A DNA stretch of 64,000 nucleotides from Xanthoparmelia taractica (Eukaryota > Ascomycota > Lecanoromycetes > Lecanorales > Parmeliaceae), in contig JANQBS010000017.1 in the NCBI GenBank assembly GCA_033085395.1, positions 1-64,000 of the forward strand, in the 5' to 3' direction. Under the pieces are notes generated by a model that saw only the letters and a program-made list of their open reading frames with translations, was not told where the DNA came from and searched no databases. This document shows, piece after piece, positions 35,914 through 46,030 of the stretch (within the stretch, counting starts at the first letter, position 1; the number at the start of each line of letters is the position of its first letter). Made by a program: the position numbers and the translations under genes.

Positions 35914-36032
35914 CAAGTCCTGGACAGCGCTAGTGCTAGCCCTAACCCTATTCTCGGAAGAGGACCCCAAGATATCAGAATTTCCCCAATAGGGCGTTAT
36001 CCGCAGCTTGGCATAGAAGTCCAGGACTTTTG
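35914..36032 (+). repeat. Second LTR fragment, opposite orientation
   Basis: On the + strand it carries AAGTCCTGGACAGCGCTAGT, CTCGGAAGAG, GGGCGTTATCCG and GTCCAGGACTTTTG in the same order as the minus-strand LTR at 35418-35638, but it is about 119 bp against 221 bp, so it lacks the middle. It lacks the outermost TTGACACC. Its inverted orientation means the pair is not a normal 5'/3' LTR set. Confidence 0.75.
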
Positions 36033-36575
36033 CGATCAAGGATCCTAAAGAATGAGCTTGTCAGTCAATTCGTATACCAGCCTCGAGAACAGCGTGCCTT
36101 CTACCTTTGGACCACGTACCTTTTTTATGTCATATTATATTCCGTATTCTCTACAGATATAATTCCAAGATGTGGACATCGCTACCATATTATTCGCAAA
36201 TACTTTCAACCATCCTACAGATGGTATCACTTCCTTATATTCTTCTTGAGGTGGGCTGTTATAATCACAGAAATACATTGTGTTTCCATTTTCAAAACAC
36301 TCAAGAGGTGTTTTTCCTCAGTATTGCAATTGCATGTACGTATCAAAAGTAAGTAATAATGTACTGGTAAAAGCATCATGCCGAGGGGCCATAGAGTATG
36401 TCGTAAATGAAGCCTACGCCTCGGGGTTTGCAAAACGGGAAGGGTTAGAAAACAATTACGAATATGAGTAGATGTATACGAATCCTGTAGCCGGGACGCC
36501 CATCGCTTAATCAGCTCATACATAACATGCGCGCAGCTTTCACTTTGCTTTACCATTCATCGCAGAGCCATGGCT
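36033..36575. other. Intergenic, AT-rich
   Basis: 543 bp, fairly AT-rich, between the Copia scrap and the Mpo1-like gene. No coding signal. It may be decayed element sequence, but I cannot show it. Confidence 0.4.
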
Positions 36576-37303
36576 TCACCTGCGAGACTTCCGGTACTTC
36601 TCCACCTCCTTTTCGACAGCGCTGTCCACCCGTGATTTCAGTTCTGGCCGATATCCAATGGAGAACAGGACTTCCATCCACACGAAGAACGGCGCTAAGA
36701 CTAAAGCCTGGATTACATTATCGAGTAGTGCAGGTGCTCTTCCTTCGAATACACCATGGCCGATGAATTGAGCGACCCAACTCGAGGCAAAGATGCCTAC
36801 CGCCCAGCAATTTGCCGTCACACCGTAGGTAGTGGTAAGATACTCTGAGTAGGCAGTTCCCGCGAGCAGAAGAGGGGCTAGAAGGCCTCCAGCCACAGGC
36901 TCCATCAGAATATAGAGTGTTGCGTAGATTAGGGTAGCGATAGTCCCTAGATTGGGCGGAAGGTTCGGTATCACGAGCCAGCTTGGCATAGGCACTAGCG
37001 AGGGTGTGTTGGTGCCCTGAAGTGTCTCTAAGTGTTCATCCAAAGATTAAGTGGCTGACTGAGGTCTCTTACGAGAAGGAAAGATGTCATCAAGATCATC
37101 GGCACACAGACCATGTGGATGGCTTTGTTGAGCTGAAGACGGATGTCGTCAGTCAGACTCTTCTCGACTCGACCCGTGGGCTTGCTCTTACAGTAGAGTG
37201 ATGATACGAGCCGTACTGGAGTTAAGTCAGCAGCGGAGTGTAGCCGTGCCCTTGCTTAGCGTAGACTTACGAACAGAAGCTGTTCCTCAAGGTTGAGGGA
37301 CAT
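36576..37303 (-). CDS. MPO1: Mpo1-like membrane dioxygenase (DUF962 family)
   Basis: Yeast Mpo1 is an ER Fe(II)-dependent dioxygenase of phytosphingosine/2-hydroxy fatty acid breakdown. Four exons: 37303-37271, 37215-37192, 37132-37073 and 37016-36576, giving 185 aa, close to the yeast length. The first three exons are only 33, 24 and 60 nt. The motifs YGSYHHSTLNKAIHMVCVP and, later, SWVAQFIGHG..EGRAPAL carry the conserved histidines of the family. Three to four hydrophobic helices are visible (MILMTSFLL, ATLIYATLYIL, LLAPLLLAG, VIQALVLAPFFVWME). The C-terminus is charged. Splicing is needed to bring the first HxH-type motif into frame. Confidence 0.9.
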
Positions 37304-37673
37304 GTTCAAGGATACAGGAAGAATCGGAAGGAGACGTGAACTAGATAGTGGTTCGTAATATCATAATTTTGGGGAGAGTGAATATCTGCAGAATGCGTAG
37401 TGCTGTTGTATGCTTCTAAAGCTCAAGCCAATGTAAAGTTTAGCGCATGTAATAGTACACTGAACTAATGGTTAGGTGTATTTGTATTGACACTTAGCGT
37501 TGGCTGAGGTTTAGAAGCTCCTTGGCGGAGCTACTTGGATCAACTCCAAAGCTTTGCCAACAACAAAGCTCGCTCTGAGAATTGGCATCTCATCCCAACC
37601 CTTCTTTCGCCTCGGTCAATTGCATTGGCAATCCGTCCCTTCTTTTCTTTGCCATTCTCAGACTCCACTCAGG
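37304..37673. promoter_or_regulatory. Divergent promoter, Mpo1-like and ATP synthase alpha
   Basis: 370 bp between ATGs pointing apart. It includes a pyrimidine-rich run at about 37610-37665 ahead of the ATP1 start. Confidence 0.5.
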
Positions 37674-39729
37674 ATGATTATGAACGCTTTAAGGCAGAGC
37701 ACCCGTACGGTCGGGGCAGTCTCTGTCCTTAGCAGGCTTGCCTTGGTAAGCTACAACAGAACCTCTACCTTTGTGCTAGCGACGCGGCAATATCTGGCGC
37801 CACCCCCCATGGAGGTGCAACTGCCGTCTAATCAAGCTATACAGCGGATCTAGCTGCTCTGTGGGCGACACCGGTAGCAGAAAACTAATTGCCTCGTTTT
37901 ACACAGAACCGATGCACAGTTCCAGCAGCGCTCAATGTAACATCAAGACAATCCCGAAGCTACGCTTCAGAGGCAAAGGCCTCCCCAACTGAAGTTTCTT
38001 CAATCTTAGAGCAGAGGATCAGAGGTGTTCAGGAGGAAGCCGGTCTTGCCGAGACTGGTCGGGTACTATCGGTTGGGTACGTGGTTTGTCTAAGGTTAAG
38101 ATGCCAGAATGAAATAGCTGAAACTAACCGGCTTTGCACGATAGTGACGGTATCGCTCGAGTTCATGGAATGAACAACGTCCAGGCCGAGGAATTAGTCG
38201 AGTTAGTCTAAAACTCCAAGGCATTGATACGAACACTCACTCTTGAACAGATTCGCTTCCGGGGTTAAGGGCATGTGCATGAACCTCGAAGCTGGTCAGG
38301 TTGGTGTTGTGCTTTTCGGTTCGGATCGTCTCGTGAAGGAAGGCGAAACCGTCAAGCGTACCGGAGAAATTGTTTGTACCACTACCTTCTACCCTGTATT
38401 CTTGTCTTACAGCTCCCTAGGTCGATGTACCCGTCGGCCCTGCGCTCCTTGGGCGGGTTGTGGATGCGCTAGGTAATCCCATTGATGGCAAGGGTCCGAT
38501 CAAAACCACGGAGAGGTACCGAGCTCAACTGAAGGCACCTGGTATTTTGCCTCGTCACTCCGTCAACCAACCAGTCCAAACTGGTCTCAAATCTATCGAT
38601 GCTATGGTGCCGATTGGTCGTGGACAGCGTGAGCTTATCATTGGAGATCGCCAGACTGGAAAGACTGCGGTCGCCCTTGACGCGATGTTGAACCAGAGAC
38701 GATGGAACAATACCGACGATGAATCCAAAAAGCTCTACTGTGTATACGTTGCTGTTGGCCAAAAACGATCTACTGTGGCGCAGCTGGTCAAAACTCTTGA
38801 GGAGAACGACGCGATGAAATACTCCATCATTGTCGCTGCGACAGCTTCCGAGGCTGCTCCTCTGCAGTACATCGCACCCTTCTCAGGATGTGCCATGGGC
38901 GAGTGGTTTCGTGACAACGGCAGGCATGCGGTTATTGTCTACGATGATTTGACTAAGCAAGCTGTGGCTTACCGTCAAATGTCCCTATTGCTCCGTCGTC
39001 CGCCAGGCCGTGAGGCCTACCCTGGAGAGTAAGTAGCTCGCGCTCATACGTCTCGGGGAAAGCGTTATTGTATGCTGACGGTTGCTTAGCGTCTTCTATC
39101 TGCACTCACGTTTACTCGAACGTGCCGCCAAGCTTAACCAAAAGCATGGTGGTGGCTCCCTAACCGCGCTGCCTGTCATCGAGACACAAGGTGGCGATGT
39201 GTCTGCTTACATCCCCACGAATGTGATTTCCATCACAGACGGCCAGATCTTTTTGGAAGCCGAACTTTTCTACAAGGGTGTCCGTCCTGCTATCAACGTC
39301 GGTCTTTCAGTCTCGCGTGTCGGTTCCGCGGCTCAGTTGAAGGCAATGAAACAAGTTGCTGGGTCCCTGAAACTTTTCTTGGCTCAATATCGTGAGGTGG
39401 CGGCCTTCGCCCAATTCGGTTCCGATCTTGATGCCGCCACGAAGCAAACACTCAACCGCGGTGAGCGTCTGACCGAGCTGCTCAAGCAGAAGCAGTATCA
39501 GCCCATGGCCGTCAATGAGATGGTACCTCTTATCTACGCCGGTGTCAATGGGCACCTTGACAATGTCCCCGTGGCCAAGATTCTTCAATGGGAGGCAGAT
39601 TTCCTGGCGCACTTGAAGAACAATGAGTCTGATCTCCTCGCATCGATCGATAAGGAAGGCCAGGTCACCAAGGAGATAGATGCTAAACTGAAGGATGTTG
39701 TGCAGTCATTTGTTAAGAGCTTTACCTGA
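37674..39729 (+). CDS. ATP1: Mitochondrial ATP synthase subunit alpha
   Basis: Nucleotide-binding, non-catalytic alpha subunit of F1 in the mitochondrial matrix. Six exons: 37674-37745, 37907-38076, 38145-38201, 38251-38371, 38421-39028 and 39090-39729, giving 555 aa. The N-terminus (MIMNALRQSTRTVG..) is a basic, Ser-rich presequence; exon 2 begins the mature region with SRSYASEAKA. Walker A GDRQTGKT, the AVIVYDDLTKQA segment and the alpha/beta signature PAINVGLSVSRVGSA are all present. The length matches fungal Atp1. Two donors are atypical (GTTAGT after exon 3, GTTTGT after exon 4). A second in-frame ATG lies at 37680, so the start could be two codons later. Confidence 0.97.
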
Positions 39730-40493
39730 GAGGAAGTTGAGCGTAGGAAGTCTGTCAAACTTGGTGCTGACAGGCGCTGATGCTATCCAAATTGTAAGAT
39801 AAACAATGAAACCCCTTGGCTGCCTCGAACCCTATGGACGCTGAGGGCGGTGAAGCTGCATTTGTGCTTGGAACGCTGTGTCGGAGCTCTTTCTATCTAC
39901 TACGCAAGTGAAGACCCAGGGGAGGCTACAATGGTACTGTCCATATTTAGAAGCAAGTCTCAGTCTGTTGAAATCAAGCATTGCGGTCGTTCTATACCTT
40001 ATATCAGAGGGCTTGAGAGCAGCCTTATAGAGGCCGCTCGGGTTTAAGGGTACAAGTCTCGTAAATGCGACCACGCCTAACTACGATCCTCGAAATCGAT
40101 GAATAACTGAAGCAGCACTGAGTCATAAAGTACATATGTGATCGCTCTTGAATGCTAAAGCACCTTCCACATACATCTTAACACTGACGCCAAGACTCTG
40201 AGTAGACTAGCAAGCTTTTCTTTTTAGCTTTGCTGATTGGATGCCTGGGGATCGACTCTTGGTTCACCACAGCAAGTCAATATCTCAAATCATCTTGATC
40301 TGAAGAACTGTAGGCGCACAGTGTACGTCTAGAATAACATACAATATTGCTTGATCAGCGGCTGTCACTTGTACCCTCCCTCCAAGGACAGTACTCCCCC
40401 CAACCGCGTGCTTGCGGAAGTCTGGAGAGTGGAGAACAACACTTGGGCTACAGAGGTATCGGAGACGTCCACTGTGTTTGGACAGAAGGACGT
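39730..40493. other. Intergenic, promoter of Zn2Cys6 gene
   Basis: 764 bp after the ATP1 stop. The frame of the regulator stays open for about 150 bases upstream of its ATG, which may mean a longer N-terminus or chance. No other feature seen. Confidence 0.45.
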
Positions 40494-43337
40494 ATGAATT
40501 TCGGGTTCGCTTGGGTGCCACCCTCTGGGCCTCCTGCGCAAAACGATCAACAAATGCTCGGACCTCGCGAACAAGACTTGACCACCCCAACGATGACTCC
40601 AACCCCTCCGTCAACGACAACTACGAGCAATGGTCAAATTTCTCCAGATGGGCAATACCGAGTGGTTAGGAAGAGAAACAGAGTACCATTGTCATGCGCT
40701 CCCTGCCGGAATAGAAAGTGAGATTCCACATTTTCGCGTACTGATAAGGCGTCTACCAAGATGTCTAGGATTGTTCCAAGAGACAGGGGGCTGATGCTGA
40801 GGCTTTTAGGCTCAAGTGCAACAGATCGCAACCTTGCGAAAATTGTGTCAAGCGTGGAGATGCTATGTCTTGCTCCTATGCAGCACCAGGAAGTCGCAAG
40901 AAGCAATCTGCATCGTCGCAATCTAGCAACTCCCCAGATGACATGCAGAATCGTATTGACCGCCTCGAGGGTCTTGTACTCTCATTGATGACCAACGGCT
41001 CAAAATCTGCAGGTCCTGCGGCGGCCCAACGAGCGTTGTCCTTGAACTCCAGCTCAGGATCTTTGGAGTACCCGCAGGACGTGGACGTTAATGGCGAATA
41101 CGAGGAAAGTGGCGTTGTCAGAGGATCAGGGGAAGACGAGAGTGAGACTGATCAAGTCGTCCAATCGCTTGGAGTCATGAAGGTTGACAATAACAAATCT
41201 ATGTACTATGGGGAAGCTCATTGGGCCGCTATCTTGCACGATATCAAGGAAGTCAAAAACTATTTTTCAGAACACAAGAAGCAGTGGGAGGACCAAATGC
41301 TCAAAGTCCAAGAAGCTAAGAATCGCGTTGATTCAGCGCCACAAGGTCCGACGTTTTTGTTTGGAGGATCACAACCACCACCTTACCAAGAATTACTCGC
41401 GCAATTACCTAAACGAACTGTGACAGATAAGCTTGTCTCCCGGTACTTCAACTCGTACGATCCGGCAGTCCATATCCTGCATCCTCCGTCGTGGCATAGG
41501 ATTTATGAAAGGCATTGGGAGAATCCCAATAAGAATGGGCCAGCTTGGCTTGGACAGCTTTTCGCTATTATGTGTCTGGCAATGCACTCATACTTTCGAA
41601 TGGATGACGAGCCCCCTGAATACCGGGGCAAGTCTCTGGCTCTAGCTGCAAACTATCGATGCCTTACCGGACAATGTCTTTTGCTTGCCGACTTTACCAA
41701 GCCTGTCAATCATATGATCGAGACTTTGGTACTTCACCTGCATTGCGAATATGCTCGGAATCGTGATGCTGAGGTCGGAACGTGGGTATTGGTGGGCATG
41801 ATAGTCCGGCTTGCCATGCGTATGGGCTACCACCGAGACCCCAAACACTTTCCAAACATCACACCGTTTCAAGGAGAATTGCGAAGACGGGTGTGGACGT
41901 TTGTGCGACAGTCCGATCTACTCTTCTCTTTTCAGATCGGGTTGCCGAGCATGATTCGATTGGGTGATTGTGACACCGAGCTTCCTCGAAACCTTTATGA
42001 TGATGAATTCGACGAGGATTCAAAGCTCCTCCCACCTTCGAGATCAACGTCAGAGCCCACCCCCGTCTCCTACATGTGCGCGAAAGCTAACATGGCATTC
42101 GCGTTTGGGAAGGCCGTCGAGAAGTTACACTCCATCTCGATATGCTCATACGAAGAGATCATGGCTCTAGATCGCGACTTGAGAGAGGCTCGTGCAGAAT
42201 TTCCGCCACATCTCCGTCTTCGAAGCATAGAAGATTCTATGATGGATCCTGGGGCTCTAGTAATGCAACGCCTTTATCTATCCATCTTGTATCACAAGGG
42301 TCAATGCGTTCTTCATCGAAAATTCCTCGCCAGAGCGCGGGAGAACAACCGCTATGCTCACTCTCGACGTACGTGCGTTGACTCGTCTATGGAGCTCCTC
42401 AGCCATCAGGCTACCCTGCATTATGAATCACGTCCCGGTCGTCGCCTCCACGGCATGAAGGTCTTCATCAGCTCGATCACAGCTGCAGACTTTCTACTCG
42501 CTGCCATGATTGTCGCTCTTGATCTCTGCTACGGAGCGGAAATAGAAAGTGGTGGCCAAAGCTCTGGCGACATGTACACGTGGGGACTGGAAAGACGAGC
42601 GGACATGGTTCGGGCACTTGAAGTTTCCAATGACATCTGGAAAGAAACGAAGGATCAATCTATGGAGGCTTTCAAAGCATCTGAGCTGCTGACTGTCATC
42701 TTAAACAAAATGAAGTATAGCAGGAATCAAGCCGCTGGACAGACACCGCAAAACCCTTTCCCATTGATTGGTCTATCCAACGGCACAGATGGTCAAGCTT
42801 TTGGACTACCAGGGGAAGAGAAACCCGAGCATTCTGCCGCCATGACACTGGGCATGCTTAGCAACGGTGGGATGACGCCTAACTCCGCGTCGATGTTCAA
42901 TGGAGCCTTTCCTTCCACAGGGGTGGTTAATTCTGCTATGGGGGATATGCAGGCTTCAGGATTGACATCAGGCTACTCAATGGATCAAGCTGCCAACGGC
43001 ACAGCCTCTGTGCCAAGCCCACTCTCATTTTTTAGCAATGGGAACCTGGCTGGTGACATGCCGGCGAACTTGGACTGGGTAAGTGCAAGCATTCTTTGTA
43101 TGACACGGACAAAACGAAAACGCTAACGTCCGCGCACAGGATGCATGGGATTCCTACGTCCAGAATGCGAGCCTTGACAATGGGGTTCAGGGTTGGCCTG
43201 CGAGCATGGACCCAGCATTGATGACACCGGCGGTAGATGTACAAGCGCAGATGCCGCAAACGTCTAGTAGCTCGTTCAACGGTCCTGGAGGGATTTTCAT
43301 GGGGGTCAGCACTCCTCCAGGCAACGTGCCCATTTAA
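40494..43337 (+). CDS. Zn2Cys6 transcription factor
   Basis: Three exons, 40494-40717, 40810-43078 and 43140-43337, giving 896 aa. The binuclear zinc cluster CAPCRNRK | LKCNRSQPCENC..C is split by the first intron, after the second Cys and its basic run. A short linker and a coiled-coil-like segment (DRLEGLVLSL) follow. The fungal-specific transcription factor domain spans about residues 290-560 (FNSYDPAVHILHPPSW, RLAMRMGYHRDP, RRRVWTFVRQSDLLFS). The C-terminal 200 residues are Gly/Asn/Ser-rich and could be an activation region. The nuclear regulator's targets cannot be read from the sequence, and it does not sit in a biosynthetic cluster here. Confidence 0.93.
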
Positions 43338-44066
43338 GCGTCACCTGCTCCTGCTCGAGCGCCAATAGCAGTAGTTTAGCGCCCAATAGGTTTTTGAAAG
43401 ATTGTGGCTGCACTGTTGCGACAATCGCATCATCGCAGTCACCACCGACTCCGAAGATTCTGAATTTCAGGATGATCATTTCATGGCTTAGCTAATCAGG
43501 TCTCAAGCTACCTTCTCTTTTACTTGTTGCTACCAAGAGATGACTGCTGCAAGAGGTGGACTCAATTGAATTTCAGCCATATTGCCAAGACCGGCAGATG
43601 ACTGGGAAGGGTGGAGATCGCGATGGTATCGCTTGATTAGTTTGAAAGATGGTCTTGCTTGTGTTGGCTCTTATTGCGAAGGTACAGACGCTCCAACAAG
43701 CCATGGCTCCACAAGGATATCTGATACTCTCTGCATATTTGTACATTAGAGTACTTCGTACACCCAATGGCGAAAACACCGCCTATTGAGGCGTCAGGTA
43801 GTTTTCTCGAACCCCAGCTGATGCCCAATGCGCCGACCTTCGAACCAGTATGCATTGAGTTATCTTAATCATTCTTTGAGAGCTGCAATTATCTTGCCAT
43901 CATCATTGGCGTGAAAGTTGCCTTTTGGTAATCGCGGATTTACCCGCGCAACACGCGCGTCAGAAAAGTAAACAAGAGCTCCCCCCCCAAACATTCGTCA
44001 TCTTACTTTCTCCCCACTACTCTAAACAGACTATCTGCAAATCTGTCTCAATTCATACAGTGAACG
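43338..44066. other. Intergenic, promoter of NTF2-like gene
   Basis: 729 bp. A run of eight C (43981-43988) sits within the presumed 5' leader of the next gene. No coding signal otherwise. Confidence 0.45.
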
Positions 44067-46030
44067 ATGGCCTCTCTCAAGACAGTCTACCAGAGCTTCT
44101 TGGCAAGCCCCAATGCGTCTGCATTGAACAACGATGCCTCTCTCAACTACATTACAACTCTTACCGCTATTAACAGTGCCGCCGGGATATTAAAGCATCA
44201 TGCAGCGCACCAAAAAGTTCTCACGAAGAAAGAGGAAAAGGTTTTGAGCTGCATCGAAGGCAGTGACGCTCTATGCCTGGACATCGAGACCACCTTGGAA
44301 TTCATCACAGGTGGAGGAGCCTATTTGCCCGGCTTAGACGACAACTTCTTGGCCGACCGCGTCGTCACATTTCCAATTGTGAAACAGATCCGCAGAAACC
44401 TCAGGTCAACGCTCATGCTGACTTCTCTGTCTAGATGCACGTCGTCCATTTCGACTCGAGCCAGAAAATTGAACAAGTCCGCCTCTACTGGGATCAAGGA
44501 TCTCTACTCAAGCTCGTAGACGTCATCGGATCTCGAGCAAAGAACTGGCCTATCCGTGATGGCAAAGATCAGGCACGCCTGATTGCTTCGAGTGCTGCGG
44601 GTATTACTCGAAGCAATGGCCCCACACGTCCAGCGAGGGAGAACGGTTCCCACGATACGAACCAGGCTGCTGTCACGACCAAGCCTAGATCGCAAAGTAA
44701 AAACGTCACCAGGGACCCACACGCCAGCTTGGCCCTTTTCGCGCCTCGTGAAGAAGTAGAGGACTCGTCAGTACCCGTCGCTGTTGCTCCTCGTGCCTCC
44801 GCCAAGCCACCGCCACGGGACTACCATGATCTCTTCGTCGGTAACGAATCTGACGCCTCGCCGGTCACCCGAGAGAAGATTGCATCGCCCCAAAAAGAGA
44901 ATATGACCCCCGGCCCTATCGCTCCTAAAGCCGGTGCCGGTAAGAATTATCAACCCTCTCGCTTGTTTGAGATGAACAGATCGCAGCCAGGGACTGGCAC
45001 GCCCATCGAGTCTTCAGACAGATTCATAAAGCCCGATCCCAAGAAATACAGCCATTTCGAATTCGGTGATGGAAACGAGAAGCAAAAGCCGATGGCAGCT
45101 CGGCCTAAATCTAAGCACCAAAACAACTGGGACTTCGCAGACTTTACGACCCCTGACAAAGTTCCCACCAAGATCCGAGGCCAAGATGTCCGTCATTTCG
45201 GCTGGAGTGATGATGAGCCTGTGATGGATAGCCCAGTCAAGCATCCTGCTATAGCCAAATCGCGCCCTGATACCATTACAAACTTGGACTTCCAAGATGA
45301 TGGTATTACTAGACCTGAGCGGCGTCCAGGTCATTCCTGCGGTAACGCAAACGCGCAGGGTTCTGGAATGTACCAGAACAACGTTTTCGACGAGAGTGAT
45401 TCGCCACCCAGCCCAGAGAAGAAGGGCCGCCCGTTGGCCAACTTGAAGGATAGACGCAAGAACTTCGACCCCCAGTTTAGCATGACAGATAATTCACCCT
45501 CTCAATCAGCGAATATCAACAAGCAGCCGATCCCAGAGGCCCGAGCGAAGGCGGTTCAACAAATGGGTGCGCAATGGGAGGTCAGCGACCAGTCGCTGGG
45601 CCTCCAGCCAACAAGCAAGATCGAAGATGTAATTGATCCAGCTTCCGGGGACAAAGAAAATATTCTGAGCGGAGGCGGCAACAAGCATGTCGGTATCAAG
45701 AGCAGCGGCGACGGGATGCGAGGGAAAGGGGGAGCTGGACGATCGTGGGGCTTTGGAGATGATTCTCCGGGCCCTCAACCCGCTAGCAAAGTTGAGAATC
45801 GAAACAAATCGAATTCTGGGGACAACAAGAGCGTCTTGGACGGAGGTGGCAAGATGCACGTGGGCATCAAGAACGGCGGAGATGGCATGGGGGGAAAGAA
45901 GGGAGCTGGACGCTCCTGGGGCTTTGGCGATGATAGTGACGAGGACGGTGCTGGAGGGATGAACGGTGGAAAGTTCCAAGCTTCGAAGATCCAACAGGCC
46001 CCGAAGGATAGCGCATTCTGGGATTTCTGA
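44067..46030 (+). CDS. NTF2-like fold fungal protein with C-terminal repeats
   Basis: Two exons, 44067-44378 and 44435-46030 (intron GTGAAA..CTAG with a GCTGAC branch point), give 635 aa. The alternative donor at 44405 breaks the frame. Residues 1-155 look like an NTF2-type domain: TVYQSFLASPNASAL, then FITGGGAYL, then VVHFDSSQKIEQVRLYWDQG. The rest is disordered, rich in Asp, Lys, Pro and Ser, with WDFADF and FGWSDDEP-type motifs. Two copies of a repeat containing HVGIK..GDGM..GAGRSWGFGDDS lie at about 508-550 and 564-608. It ends DSAFWDF. Members of this fungal group are mostly uncharacterised; NTF2 folds bind small molecules or proteins, so a partner-binding role is inferred only. Confidence 0.82.

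Noticed and set aside
35935..35952. Telomere-like CCCTAACCCTA
   Set aside because: It is a single partial repeat inside an LTR fragment, not a telomeric array.
44379..44404. Extending exon 1 of the NTF2-like gene to the donor at 44405
   Set aside because: It puts the second exon out of frame; the donor at 44379 keeps frame and gives a smooth NTF2-like strand.
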